A DNA stretch of 64,000 bases from Sphingomonas crocodyli (GTDB lineage: Bacteria > Pseudomonadota > Alphaproteobacteria > Sphingomonadales > Sphingomonadaceae). The position numbers were made by a program, and so were the translations under genes. The notes under the pieces are model-generated. The model made no database searches and was not told the DNA's origin. It was given only the letters and a program-made list of their open reading frames with translations. This document shows positions 25,266 through 34,787 of the stretch, piece by piece. The stretch covers positions 248,001-312,000 of the forward strand of contig NZ_SACN01000002.1 in assembly GCF_004005865.1 (NCBI RefSeq), given 5' to 3'. Numbering within the stretch: position 1 is the first letter of the stretch; the number at the start of each line of letters is the position of its first letter.

Positions 25266-25811
25266 TTACGCGGTCGCCTCGACCGGAGCCGCCGGCACGC
25301 CCAGCGCCAGCAGCCCGCGATAAAGCGCATAAAGCCCGGCAAGGATAGCCGCGTTCCGCACGAACTGGTTGGCCATGATCATCGGATCGACCGCGGTGTG
25401 AACCCCGCCCAGCACCAGCGCCGCCGCCAGCATCGCCAGCTTGAAGCCCAGGAAGCCCGCGACATAGGCGATGGCTAGCCGCGCCCACACCGGTGCCTCG
25501 GCAAAACGCGGCAGCAGCGTCCGCGCCGCCAGCAAAGACGCGACCGAGCCGACGCCCAGTGCGCCGCCCCACGCGAAGGTCGTCGCCTCGTGCGGATAGT
25601 GGAGCAGGCCGAAGCCCACCGCCTGGCTCGCGGCCCAGGCGAACAGCATCGTCGCGATCCCGTCGCGGCGGCGCATGTGGACGGCGGCGAGTGCTGCCAG
25701 CGAAGGGAAGGGGGTGGCGCAGGCGAGCGCGAGCGTCGTCACCGTGCTCGCGGCTGTCAGCAACAGGATCCAGAGCATCGAGGCGCCGGATTTGGACAGG
25801 GTCGTCGTCAT
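25266..25811 (-). CDS. Small polytopic membrane protein, BtuM-like corrinoid uptake candidate
   Basis: A 181-residue hydrophobic protein with about five or six membrane spans. The N-terminal span is followed by LACATPFPSLAAL with Cys31, then charged RRRDGI, and SQAVGFGLLHYPHEATTFAWG. Size, topology, a conserved-looking cysteine and its place between the BtuB receptor and cob genes resemble BtuM, the solitary ECF-type S-component for vitamin B12 that uses a cysteine to bind cobalt. I judge this by memory of the family, not alignment. The alternative is a CbtA-like cobalt permease. The window has no BtuC or BtuD, so another inner-membrane route would make sense. Confidence 0.6.
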   Translation of the reverse strand: MTTTLSKSGASMLWILLLTAASTVTTLALACATPFPSLAALAAVHMRRRDGIATMLFAWAASQAVGFGLLHYPHEATTFAWGGALGVGSVASLLAARTLLPRFAEAPVWARLAIAYVAGFLGFKLAMLAAALVLGGVHTAVDPMIMANQFVRNAAILAGLYALYRGLLALGVPAAPVEATA

Positions 25812-25823
25812 TCATCGGTCCTT

Positions 25824-26411
25824 TCAGTTGGTCGTGGTCTTTGCATAGCCCTTGCCCATCCGGTCGCGGCCGTCGGTCGGCTGGCCGGTCAGGCGGGGGA
25901 ACAGGTCGTTCCAGAGCGTCAGGCGATCCCAGTCGGGCTCGTCGGCGATCCGGTCTTCGGGGCGCAGGAAAGGGTTGGGCAGATAGATCGAGATCTGCGG
26001 ATCGCCCGCGCCGTTGAACATGCGGATGCTCCACGAAATCGGCATCTCGTCGACATCGAGCCGGCGGACCAGCTCGACCCGCGCGGGGCTGCGTTTGATC
26101 GCATCCTCGGGCGCCATTGCCGGCCCCGCGCCCAGGCACAGGTGGAAATGCCCCTTCGCGCCCCAGTGGCAGGTGAAATAGCCCAGCTTCGACAGCGTGA
26201 TCTTCTCGGGCTTGCCGGGGCATTTGAGTTCGTACGCCGCGCCGGGGATCAGCGGACCCCAGGTCAGCTTGTCCCAATGATCGTCGAACAGTTCGGAAAA
26301 CAGCGCGAACAGCCAGTCGCGATCGAGCGGAAGCGGCCAGACCTCCTCGGTCCGGCCGTCCACTTTCGTGACCCGCTTCTCGATCGGATGATCGACGGCG
26401 GGCGCGGGCAT
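25824..26411 (-). CDS. Protein of unknown function in the cobalamin operon
   Basis: A 195-residue soluble protein I cannot name. There is no signal peptide or membrane span. Features are a tryptophan-rich first half (DRDWLFALFSELFDDHWDKL), CPGKPEKITLSKLGYFTCHWGAKGHFHLC in the middle with two cysteines and several histidines, and a proline-rich NPFLRPEDR near 150. The Cys-His clustering could bind metal or a corrinoid. Its ATG overlaps the btuB stop (TGATG), so it is strictly co-translated with the receptor. A role in handling cobalamin or cobalt is inference from the operon alone. Confidence 0.7.
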   Translation of the reverse strand: MPAPAVDHPIEKRVTKVDGRTEEVWPLPLDRDWLFALFSELFDDHWDKLTWGPLIPGAAYELKCPGKPEKITLSKLGYFTCHWGAKGHFHLCLGAGPAMAPEDAIKRSPARVELVRRLDVDEMPISWSIRMFNGAGDPQISIYLPNPFLRPEDRIADEPDWDRLTLWNDLFPRLTGQPTDGRDRMGKGYAKTTTN

Positions 26412-28366
26412 CAGAAGCGGCCCCGGAAGCCCGCATAGATGCTGCGACCCAGCGTGCCGTACCGGAACGCGGTCATATAATCCTTGTCGAACAGATTCTC
26501 GACGCGGGCGAACAGGCGGAACTGTTCGGACAGCTCCAGCTCGGCGCGCAGATCGACCAGCGTATAGCCGTCGAGCCGCTGGGCGTTCGACGCGTTGTCG
26601 AAGCTGTGGCCCGACCAGCGGATCGCACCGCCCGTCGTCAGGCCCATCGGCCAGCGATAGCTGATCGATCCGTTCGCCTGATTGCGCGGGCGACGCGGCA
26701 GCCACTTGCCGAAGGTGGTCGTGCCCTTCGAACGATCCTCGGCCACCGTCCAGCTGTAATTGCCGTCGATGATCAGCCCTTCGATCGGCTGCAGCGAAGC
26801 CTGCGCTTCGATCCCGTGCGCCTCGGCGCGCGCGACGTTCAGATAGTAACCCGAACGGCGGATCGTGGTGCTGCCCGGCTGGAAGCAGATCGGCAGGGTC
26901 GATGTCGCGGTGCAGCTGTTGAACACGATCTGGTTGGTCGTGGTCCGCTCGAAATAGGTCGCGCCGAAGCTCAGCTTGCCGTCCATCAGCTTCTGCTCGA
27001 CGCCCGCTTCCCAGCCATCGGCCTCTTCGGGGGCGAGCGCCTGATTCCCGAACTCCGAAAACAGCTGGTACAAAGTCGGCGCCTTGAAGCCTTCGCCATA
27101 GGCCGCGCGGATGATCGTGCCGGTCGGCAACGACCAGGCGCCACCCGCCGAAAACAGCGTCTTGTTGCCCGCGCGGCTATGATCGTCGTTGCGCAGACCG
27201 ACGTTCAGGCTCAGCCCCGCAATCGGCTCGGCCAGCAGCTGGCCGTAGAAGCTGGTGATCTCGGCCTTGCCGCGCGCGGCCGCCGGGATCGGCGTGGCGA
27301 GCGAGGCGGGCGGGGATACGCTGCGGAAGCGCGAACGCTCATTTTCCGCGCCGAACAAAGCGGTCCATCCGTCGGCGATCGCGAAGCTGCCCTGATATTC
27401 GAAACGCTCGTTCTTGCCGGCGCTGTCGAACGTCTTGGTCCGCTGGTTGCGCGGATCGAAATTGTCGCGATCGGTGTCGGTATAGCCATAAGCGATGCGA
27501 TTGCGCAGCCGCTTGTCGAGCAGGTCGATCTTCAGGCCGGCATAGCCCACGAACTCGCGATTGAGCGCATAGGCCGGGTTGTCGGCGCTGGTCGAATCGA
27601 TCTCGGTGCGGCCCTTCGAATAATAGCTGCGGAAATCGGCGGTGACGTTCTCGGTGATCGCCACTTCGACGCGACCGCTCAGGTTGCGGTTGCGATAGCC
27701 GTCCTTTTCGCGCCCGCCGAAGGACGGGGCGATCGCGGAAATGCCGTCGGTGGTGAAAACCTGCCCGCCCAGACGCCAGCTCAGCGCGCCCTGCTTGCCG
27801 CCCACGGCGGCGCGCGCGCTGGCCGTCTCGCGCGATCCGGCCTCGACATCGAAGCTGCCTTCGATCGCCTTCTGCGGCATCGCGGTGACGACGTTCACGA
27901 CGCCGCCGATCGCCTGGCTGCCCCATAGGATCGATTGCGGCCCGCGCAGCACCTCGATCCGCGAAGCATCGCCCACCAGCAGGTTGGCGAAGTTGTAGCC
28001 GCCGCCCGCCGACGAAGGATCGTTCAGCTTCACGCCGTCGATCACCACCACGGTCTGGTCGGCTTCGGCGCCGCGAATGCGCAGCGAGGTCGCGGTGCCA
28101 TAGCCGCCGTTGCGCGACACGCTGACGCCCGGCGTGCGCTGCAGCAGTTCGGTCACGCCCATATCCTGGCTGCGGTCGATCGCCGCCTTGTCGAGCACGG
28201 TGACCGAAACCGGCACCTTCTCGGCGGGCGTCGCGATGCGCGTCGCGGTCACAAGGATCGTAGAGGCATCGGCCTCCGCTGCCGCGTCCGGCTGCGGTGC
28301 TTCCTGCTCCTCGGCATAGGCCGTGGTGGAGAGCAGGAGGGAGATCAGAAACGAATATTTCAACAT
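26411..28366 (-). CDS. btuB: TonB-dependent vitamin B12 receptor (BtuB family)
   Basis: A 651-residue outer-membrane transporter for cobalamin. It has a signal peptide ending near residue 18 (STTAYAEEQ), a TonB-box-like ILVTATRI, a plug domain with LLQRTPGVSVSRNGG and VLRGPQSILWGSQAIGGVVN, and a barrel ending in aromatic FRGRF, as porin-type barrels do. The ATG at 28366 is chosen because it begins the signal peptide; the open frame extends 20 codons upstream. The cobalamin riboswitch upstream fixes its role: the receptor is shut off when B12 is plentiful. It is first in a ten-gene corrinoid uptake and salvage operon. Confidence 0.95.
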   Translation of the reverse strand: MLKYSFLISLLLSTTAYAEEQEAPQPDAAAEADASTILVTATRIATPAEKVPVSVTVLDKAAIDRSQDMGVTELLQRTPGVSVSRNGGYGTATSLRIRGAEADQTVVVIDGVKLNDPSSAGGGYNFANLLVGDASRIEVLRGPQSILWGSQAIGGVVNVVTAMPQKAIEGSFDVEAGSRETASARAAVGGKQGALSWRLGGQVFTTDGISAIAPSFGGREKDGYRNRNLSGRVEVAITENVTADFRSYYSKGRTEIDSTSADNPAYALNREFVGYAGLKIDLLDKRLRNRIAYGYTDTDRDNFDPRNQRTKTFDSAGKNERFEYQGSFAIADGWTALFGAENERSRFRSVSPPASLATPIPAAARGKAEITSFYGQLLAEPIAGLSLNVGLRNDDHSRAGNKTLFSAGGAWSLPTGTIIRAAYGEGFKAPTLYQLFSEFGNQALAPEEADGWEAGVEQKLMDGKLSFGATYFERTTTNQIVFNSCTATSTLPICFQPGSTTIRRSGYYLNVARAEAHGIEAQASLQPIEGLIIDGNYSWTVAEDRSKGTTTFGKWLPRRPRNQANGSISYRWPMGLTTGGAIRWSGHSFDNASNAQRLDGYTLVDLRAELELSEQFRLFARVENLFDKDYMTAFRYGTLGRSIYAGFRGRF

Positions 28367-28516
28367 CGAACGTCTAGCCCCAAGACAAAGGGATCGCGTT
28401 CGTCGGAGGGTTGGGCGCGCAAGCACGACCTATCCCCCGTGCGAACACGGCCCGGATCTGTCGTCACTCGGGTTAACCCCCGTCCGCCCGGCACACCCTG
28501 TCCGCACGAAAGACGA

Positions 28517-28691
28517 CCGCGACGGGCAGGTCTCCTGGCTTGCGGGTCATCGCCTTGTTTCGCGCCGCCTTCTCAGGGCCGGAACCCCAATGGCTTGATG
28601 GCGCGATGGCTCGCCGCTCACAGTTGCAGGGGCAGCCGGGGTCTTGAACCCCATTCCCTTTTCATCCCCGTCGCCGGGGAACCTGTCGCGG
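28517..28691 (-). promoter_or_regulatory. Cobalamin (AdoCbl) riboswitch
   Basis: On the minus strand the leader contains the B12-box region GGCTGCCCCTGCAACTGTGA, a following AAGCCATTGG, and the downstream GACCCGCAAGCCAGGAGACC. These are the conserved blocks of the cobalamin riboswitch, in the right order. The outer stem pairs CCGCGACAGGT (28691 inwards) with ACCTGCCCGTCGCGG (to 28517). About 150 bases separate it from the btuB ATG; that stretch contains GCCGTGTTCGCACGG, able to form a small hairpin as part of the expression switch. It should repress the whole btuB-cob operon when cobalamin is bound. Confidence 0.93.
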
Positions 28692-28751
28692 CGCGGCTGC
28701 TACGCCTTTGGGCGCGGTGCGTCAATCCGGTGGGGGGGGATGGGGAGCATT

Positions 28752-29564
28752 TCAGCGGTAACGCTTCAACTGCTCGGTCAGCGTGTGCACCGCCTTGGTA
28801 TAGGCCGGACCGCCGCACACGGTCCACGCCTCGGGAATGTGCAGCCGGGGTATCGAATCGAGCGCCGGGTGGTGGAGCATCTCGGTCCCCTGATCGGTCA
28901 CCTTGTCGGTCGCGCTTTCGACGATCAGGAAGTCGGGCCGCGCCGCCACCATCTCCTCCAGGCTCATCTGGCTCAGCGTCGATTTGCCGAGCTTCTGCGC
29001 CAGATTGACCAGCCCCACGCGCTGCATCAGATCGTCGACCAAAGTGCCTGTGCCGGTCACATAGCCGCGCCGCTGATAATAGACCGCGACGCGCCCGCGC
29101 CCCAGCTTCGGCATCCGCGCAAGATCGGCCTCCATCCGCGCGATCATCGCCTCGCCGCGATCGGCGTGGCCCACCGCATCGGATACGGTGCGGATCGATG
29201 CGTAGATATCCTCCAGCGTGTCGGCGCTTTTCAGGTCGACCGCCGGATATTTGCGCATCTTTAGCGCCTGCAGGATCGCGTTGCGCCGCGCGGGGATGCC
29301 GACGACCAGATCGGGGTCGATCTCCAATATCTGCTCGGCCGACGTGCCCAGGATGCGCAGCCCCTTGGTCCGCGCCGCCTCGGCCGACATATTGGTCTTG
29401 GCGGCGTTGCGCGTCAGGCCGGCAATCTGCGATCGATCGGCCAGCGTCAGGATCAGCTGGTCGGCGCACAGGTTGAGCGAGACGATCCGCTTCGGGGGCG
29501 TCGCCGCATGCAGCGGCGATGCCAGCGCCGCGATCGCCAACGCCGCGATGATCGCCCCCCGCAT
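28752..29564 (-). CDS. btuF: Periplasmic cobalamin-binding protein (BtuF type)
   Basis: A 270-residue helical-backbone metal-receptor-type binding protein with a signal peptide ending near residue 21 (SPLHAATP). The family opening RIVSLNLCADQLILTLADR is clear, as are EIDPDLVVG near 85 and the C-terminal lobe to the end. This class binds corrinoids or ferric siderophores; the adjacent cobalamin riboswitch and btuB favour B12. It lies upstream of the riboswitch and so escapes its control. No BtuC permease or BtuD ATPase is next to it. The ATG is two bases after the M28 peptidase stop, so the two may be cotranscribed. Confidence 0.85.
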   Translation of the reverse strand: MRGAIIAALAIAALASPLHAATPPKRIVSLNLCADQLILTLADRSQIAGLTRNAAKTNMSAEAARTKGLRILGTSAEQILEIDPDLVVGIPARRNAILQALKMRKYPAVDLKSADTLEDIYASIRTVSDAVGHADRGEAMIARMEADLARMPKLGRGRVAVYYQRRGYVTGTGTLVDDLMQRVGLVNLAQKLGKSTLSQMSLEEMVAARPDFLIVESATDKVTDQGTEMLHHPALDSIPRLHIPEAWTVCGGPAYTKAVHTLTEQLKRYR

Positions 29565-29566
29565 CC

Positions 29567-31213
29567 TCACTTGGCCGTCGCGCTCAGGCTCTTGTCGCGG
29601 ATGGCCTTGAACTCGGATCCCGCCTTCCACGTCGGCCACGTATCCGAATTGGCCAGCTCGGCGCCGATCGTGCCGACCAGATCGATGTCCTGCACCGCGC
29701 CGGCCAGATTCCATTCGGGCGACCACGCATCGCACGCCTGATGATAGCATTGGCCGGTATAGGCATCGATCCACGCCTGCCCGCCTGCGACGCCGCCGGT
29801 CTTCAGGTCGGATGCGCCCGCAATGCCCATCAGCAGCAGGGTCGGCACCCCGCGCTTGGCGAAGCTGAAATGGTCGGCGCGGTAGAACAGCCCGCGCTCG
29901 GGCAGGCTTTCGGGCGTCACCGTGCGGCCCTGCGTCGCGGCGACCCGCGCCATATCGTCCTCCAGGCTGTTCTGCCCCTTGCCGACCAGCACCACGTCGT
30001 TCGCAGGACCAGCGGTCTGCAGGATGTCGATCGCGAGGTTCGCGACGGTCTTCGCCGCCGGCACCGTCGGGTTCGCCGCATAATATTCGGACCCCAGCAG
30101 ACCGCGCTCCTCGGCCGTCCACGCCGCGAAGACGACGCTGCGCTTGGGCGCCGGCCCTGCCTTCATCGCGCGCGCAATTTCGAACATGCCGGCGATGCCC
30201 AGCGCGTCGTCATTCGCGCCGCTGCGGAATACCCGGCCCTGCGCGTCGGGCTTGCCGCGCCCATAGGCATCCCAGTGCGCGCCGATCATCACGACCTCGT
30301 CGGCCTTCGTCGTGCCCGGAATCTTCGCCAGCACGTTGCGGCTGTCGACCTGCTCGTGCGTCACGGGCACGTCGGCGGTGAAGGTCACGCCCGGCAGCGG
30401 CACCGGCTTGAAGTTCGCCTTGCGCGCCGCGACCTGCAGCTTGGCCAGATCGAGCCCCGCCGACGCGAACAGTTTCGTCGCCGCATCGCCCGCAATCCAC
30501 CCCTGCAGCGCAAGGCTGCTCAATTTGTCGGGTGCGCGGACGATGTCGTAATTCTCGCCCCCGCTGCTGACCACGACGTTCCAGCCATAGCCCGCCCCCG
30601 CGCTCTCATGGACGATCAGCGCGCCGACCGCGCCCTGCCGTGCCGCTTCCTCGAACTTGTAGGTCCAGCGGCCATAATAGGTCATCGTCCGCCCGCCGAA
30701 CTTGCCCGCCACCGGCTCGCCCGGCTGCGCGGCGAAATCGGGGTCGTTGACCAGGAAGATCACAACCTTGCCCTTCAGGTCCGCGCCCTTGAAATCGTCC
30801 CACTTGCGCTCGGGCGCCTTGACGCCGTGGCCGATGAACACGACCGGCGCACCGGCAATCTTCGCGGCGTCATCCGGCCGGATGGTCGAGACATAGACGT
30901 CCTTCAGCTGCTCGGCCGGAACCACGCCCTTGGGGCTGTCGAAGCGCATCGCGCCCGCGCCCAGCTTCGTGTGGAGCAACGGCACCGTCTGGGTCCACTG
31001 CCCGTCCGGCCCCGCCGGCTCCAGCCCCAGATCCTGAAAACGCGCGATCAGATAGCCGATCGTCCGCTCCTCGCCCGCCGTCCCCGGCGCGCGCCCTTCG
31101 AAAATGTCGGACGCCAATGTGCGCACCGTCTGTTCGATGCGGGCGGGATCGGTGTTCTGGGCGAGGGCGGGCGCGGCGGCGGTTGCGGCCAGCGCGAGGA
31201 GGATCGTCTTCAT
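29567..31213 (-). CDS. Secreted M28-family zinc aminopeptidase with PA domain
   Basis: A 548-residue exported metallopeptidase. The signal peptide ends near residue 19 (APALAQN). A protease-associated-like insert occupies about residues 120-265. The M28 catalytic domain follows, with HWDAYG (zinc His-Asp), GANDDALGIAG (bridging Asp), TAEERGLLGSEYY (catalytic and zinc Glu pair), and a final zinc histidine in FYRADHFSF. It should trim N-terminal residues from peptides in the periplasm or outside the cell. The ATG at 31213 begins the signal peptide and is preferred over an upstream in-frame codon. It precedes btuF by two bases, though no functional tie to B12 is evident. Confidence 0.92.
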   Translation of the reverse strand: MKTILLALAATAAAPALAQNTDPARIEQTVRTLASDIFEGRAPGTAGEERTIGYLIARFQDLGLEPAGPDGQWTQTVPLLHTKLGAGAMRFDSPKGVVPAEQLKDVYVSTIRPDDAAKIAGAPVVFIGHGVKAPERKWDDFKGADLKGKVVIFLVNDPDFAAQPGEPVAGKFGGRTMTYYGRWTYKFEEAARQGAVGALIVHESAGAGYGWNVVVSSGGENYDIVRAPDKLSSLALQGWIAGDAATKLFASAGLDLAKLQVAARKANFKPVPLPGVTFTADVPVTHEQVDSRNVLAKIPGTTKADEVVMIGAHWDAYGRGKPDAQGRVFRSGANDDALGIAGMFEIARAMKAGPAPKRSVVFAAWTAEERGLLGSEYYAANPTVPAAKTVANLAIDILQTAGPANDVVLVGKGQNSLEDDMARVAATQGRTVTPESLPERGLFYRADHFSFAKRGVPTLLLMGIAGASDLKTGGVAGGQAWIDAYTGQCYHQACDAWSPEWNLAGAVQDIDLVGTIGAELANSDTWPTWKAGSEFKAIRDKSLSATAK

Positions 31214-31789
31214 GGAGCGGTGCATAGGCGCGGATAGAGAGGCGGTCGACCCCATCTAGGGGGAGGCGACGGAGGGGAGGTCGACGACCAGCTTCAAATC
31301 GCGCAGTTCGCGCCATCAGAACATTTACGGAACATTCTCTTGACAACGAGAACCAATTGGGTTAAATCGTCACCCATCCTGTCGCTCGGTACAAGCGAAC
31401 GGGATGCAGGACCGGCCCGGAGCTTAGCGCTTGCTCCGCACCGGGCCGAACGGTCGGCGCGAAGTCATCCGGTTCAGCCGAAGCTTCGCAACATCCGGCC
31501 GGCTTGGGACTGTCCGCCGATCGCGGCGGCTATGGTGCGAAGAAAAGACAGGGCCGATCCACTGCGCCTTCGGGCGTATCCCGGGTAGCCCCGATCCGAC
31601 CATCGGACGCCACCGATATCGGGAAAGCCGCCTGACAACCGGCTTTCGATTCCGCACGCGGGGCTTGCTCCGCCCCCGGACCCCATGAAAGCCGGCCCTG
31701 AACACACGACATGTCCAACCCGGATGCCCGCGGAAGGACGCGCCGACCGATCCCTGTCCTGATTCTACGCCACAGGTGCGTCCTCTTCA
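31214..31789. other. Non-coding stretch with structured, repeat-like sequence
   Basis: No reading frame here has coding character: the short open frames in all phases lack a ribosome site and a family resemblance. The stretch contains many inverted repeats, for example CGGCCCGG/CCGGGCCG at 31413-31448 and GAAAGCCG/CGGCTTTC at 31623-31647. GCTTGCTCCGC occurs twice (near 31429 and 31662). A sigma-70-like promoter at 31340 points into it. It may encode a structured RNA or be a decayed element; I cannot choose. Confidence 0.5.
31340..31368 (+). promoter_or_regulatory. Sigma-70-like promoter pointing into non-coding DNA
   Basis: TTGACA (31340-31345), a 17-base spacer and TAAATC (31363-31368) match the housekeeping promoter layout well on the plus strand. 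No gene lies in that direction for more than 2 kb; the next genes on the right are on the minus strand until 33679. The match may be chance, but if active it would transcribe the structured region that follows. Confidence 0.35.
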
Positions 31790-31935
31790 GATCCTCCCCC
31801 GGAGGGGGAGGGGGACCGCGCAGCGGTGGAGGGGTATTGGCCGGCAACGGTACTTATCGTCTCCAGCGCACTCCTTGCGACGATTACCCCTCCACCACCC
31901 TTCGGGCGGTCCCCCTCCCCCTCCGGGGGAGGATC
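31790..31935. repeat. Palindromic intergenic repeat, type b
   Basis: Inverted units beginning GATCCTCCCCCGGAGGGGGA and continuing into GGGGACCGC and GGTGGAGGGG face each other across a less conserved centre that starts TATTGGCCGGCAACGG. The copy at 56733 has the same centre and arms with a few changes, so these are two members of one family. It separates the non-coding stretch from the amidohydrolase stop. Confidence 0.85.
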
Positions 31936-31938
31936 AAG

Positions 31939-33576
31939 TTACCCCCGCAACATCATCCCCGGTCCACCGGCCGCACCGCGTGCCAGCGCCGCGCCGTCGC
32001 GTCGGATCGGCACGCCGTTGACCAGCATGTGCGTCAGCCCGGTCGCGCGGTCGGCGATCAGCCGTTCGCCGCCCGCCGGCTGGTCGTACACGCGCCGCAC
32101 CGGCCCCGGACCGATCGTCGCGGGATCGAACACCGTGATGTCCGCCGGTGCGCCGACCTTCAGATAGCCGCGATCGAGCCCGAACAGATCGGCCAGTTCG
32201 CCGGTCAGCTTGCGCACCGCCGTCTCGATCGGCAGCACCTTCTTGTCGCGCACCCATTTGCCCAGCAGGTCGGTCGGCAGGATCGCGTCGCAAATCTGGT
32301 CGGGATGCGCGCCCGAATCCGCCAGGCCCAGCACTGCGCCGTCGATCCGCAGCAGCTTGGCGACCTCATCCTCCTCATAATTGACCTGCACCACGGTGAA
32401 GCGCGTCGCGAGGCCATCGGCCAGCGCAAGGTCGATCGCCGCGTCCAGCCCGTCGACGCCCAGCCGCTTCGCCAGCGCCTCCACCGTCATCCCCTCCAGT
32501 TCGGGCGACGTCGGCGATTCGGATATCGTCCAGCGATCCCAGCTGATTGTGAAGGCGTAATTAGCCAGTTCGGTCTTCACCGTCGCGCGCCACGCCGGAT
32601 CGCGGAAGGCGGCTATCCGCTCGGCATCCGATTTGCCTTCGAGTGCCAGCATCGACGCCGCGCGCATCGCAAAGGCGGTGCGCAGCGTGGTCATCGACAC
32701 GATCGGCCGGCACGACACCTGCGGATGCACCCTGGCGCCCTTCGCATAGCGTTCGGCATGCAGCGCGGCCGACGCGCGATGCCCGCCATCGGCGGTCTGC
32801 ATCAACGCGGTCCAGGTGAAGGGGCGGCCGATTTCGGCCTGCATGTCGTACATCGCCTCGCGCGACAGATGCTGGCCGCCCGGCACCATCGCCATCACGC
32901 CGCGCCCGTCCTTCGCCATCGCGCGGCCCAGCGCCAGCAATTCGCGCGCATCGGCCTTGCCCGTCGCCGATCGCCGCCCGGTCGGCGCGCTCGACGATGC
33001 GAAGCCGATCGCGCCCGCATCCATCGCCTGGCCCACGATCGCCGCCATCCGCGCAATCTCCTCATCGGTCGCCGCGCGATCATAAGCGTCGGCGCCCATC
33101 ACATCGACGCGCACCGGCGAATGGCCGACATAGGCCGCGATGTTCAGTGTCGGGCGAAGCGCCTCGACGCTTGCCATATAGCCGGCAAAATCGGTGAACG
33201 ACCATTGGATGCCCGCATTCAGCACCTTGGCCGGCATGTCCTCCAGCTCGACCAGCATCTGGATGAGCGTTTCGCGATTCTCCGGCCGGCACGGCGCCAG
33301 CGCGAAGCCGCAATTGCCGATGATCACCGACGTCACCCCCTGCCAGCTCGACGGGGTGCAGTCCGGATCCCAGAACAATTGCGCGTCATAATGGGTGTGC
33401 ATGTCGATGAAGCCGGGGGCGACCACCTGTCCCCGCGCATCCAGCACCTGATCGCCCGAAAGATCCTTGCCGATCGCGGCGATCCGCCCCTCGCGGATCG
33501 CGATGCCGGCTTCGTACAGCGCGCCGCCGGTCCCATCGGCGATCTGCCCGCCCTTCACGACGATCGTTTCGCTCAC
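31939..33576 (-). CDS. Amidohydrolase, N-acyl-D-amino-acid deacylase family
   Basis: A 545-residue metal-dependent hydrolase of the amidohydrolase superfamily, D-aminoacylase branch. The N-terminal small beta domain is followed by FIDMHTHYDAQLFWDP near residue 57, with the HxH metal pair. IGNCGFALAPC near 86 carries the cysteine typical of this branch. VGHSPVR and SDSGAHPDQ-like LADSGAHPDQ near 425 complete the metal and catalytic site. It should deacylate N-acyl-D-amino acids or cleave a related cyclic amide. The start is GTG at 33576. No signal peptide is visible, so it is cytosolic. It stands alone on this strand. Confidence 0.85.
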   Translation of the reverse strand: MSETIVVKGGQIADGTGGALYEAGIAIREGRIAAIGKDLSGDQVLDARGQVVAPGFIDMHTHYDAQLFWDPDCTPSSWQGVTSVIIGNCGFALAPCRPENRETLIQMLVELEDMPAKVLNAGIQWSFTDFAGYMASVEALRPTLNIAAYVGHSPVRVDVMGADAYDRAATDEEIARMAAIVGQAMDAGAIGFASSSAPTGRRSATGKADARELLALGRAMAKDGRGVMAMVPGGQHLSREAMYDMQAEIGRPFTWTALMQTADGGHRASAALHAERYAKGARVHPQVSCRPIVSMTTLRTAFAMRAASMLALEGKSDAERIAAFRDPAWRATVKTELANYAFTISWDRWTISESPTSPELEGMTVEALAKRLGVDGLDAAIDLALADGLATRFTVVQVNYEEDEVAKLLRIDGAVLGLADSGAHPDQICDAILPTDLLGKWVRDKKVLPIETAVRKLTGELADLFGLDRGYLKVGAPADITVFDPATIGPGPVRRVYDQPAGGERLIADRATGLTHMLVNGVPIRRDGAALARGAAGGPGMMLRG

Positions 33577-33651
33577 ATGCTTGTCCTCTCTCGTCCGCGC
33601 TGCTTTACGCTTGACCGCGCCGCGGCTTCACGCTTTGGCTTCGTGCAATAG

Positions 33652-34656
<1,005 letters not shown>

Positions 34657-34660
34657 TCCA

Positions 34661-34786
34661 GATCCTCCCCGGTACGGGGAGGGGGACCATCCGAAGGATG
34701 GTGGAGGGGGAACGAGGTTGGGCGCAGCGCCCGTGACGATCCCCCTCCGTCGCCTTTGGCGCCACCTCCCCGATCCGGGGAGGATT
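34661..34786. repeat. Palindromic intergenic repeat, hybrid of types a and b
   Basis: The left arm (GATCCTCCCCGGTACGGGGA, then GGGGACCATCC...GGATGGTGGAGGGGG) is of type b. The right arm, read inverted (GGGGAGGTGGCGCC...GGCGACGGAGGGGG), is of type a. The outer ends still pair. It looks like a composite of the two families. It lies between convergent genes for the flavoenzyme and phytase and may end transcription from both. Confidence 0.8.
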
Positions 34787-34787
34787 G

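Noticed and set aside
31413..31760. tmRNA or other known stable RNA in the non-coding stretch
   Set aside because: I could not find a tRNA-like acceptor end, CCA or a recognisable conserved block; left as unassigned structured sequence.
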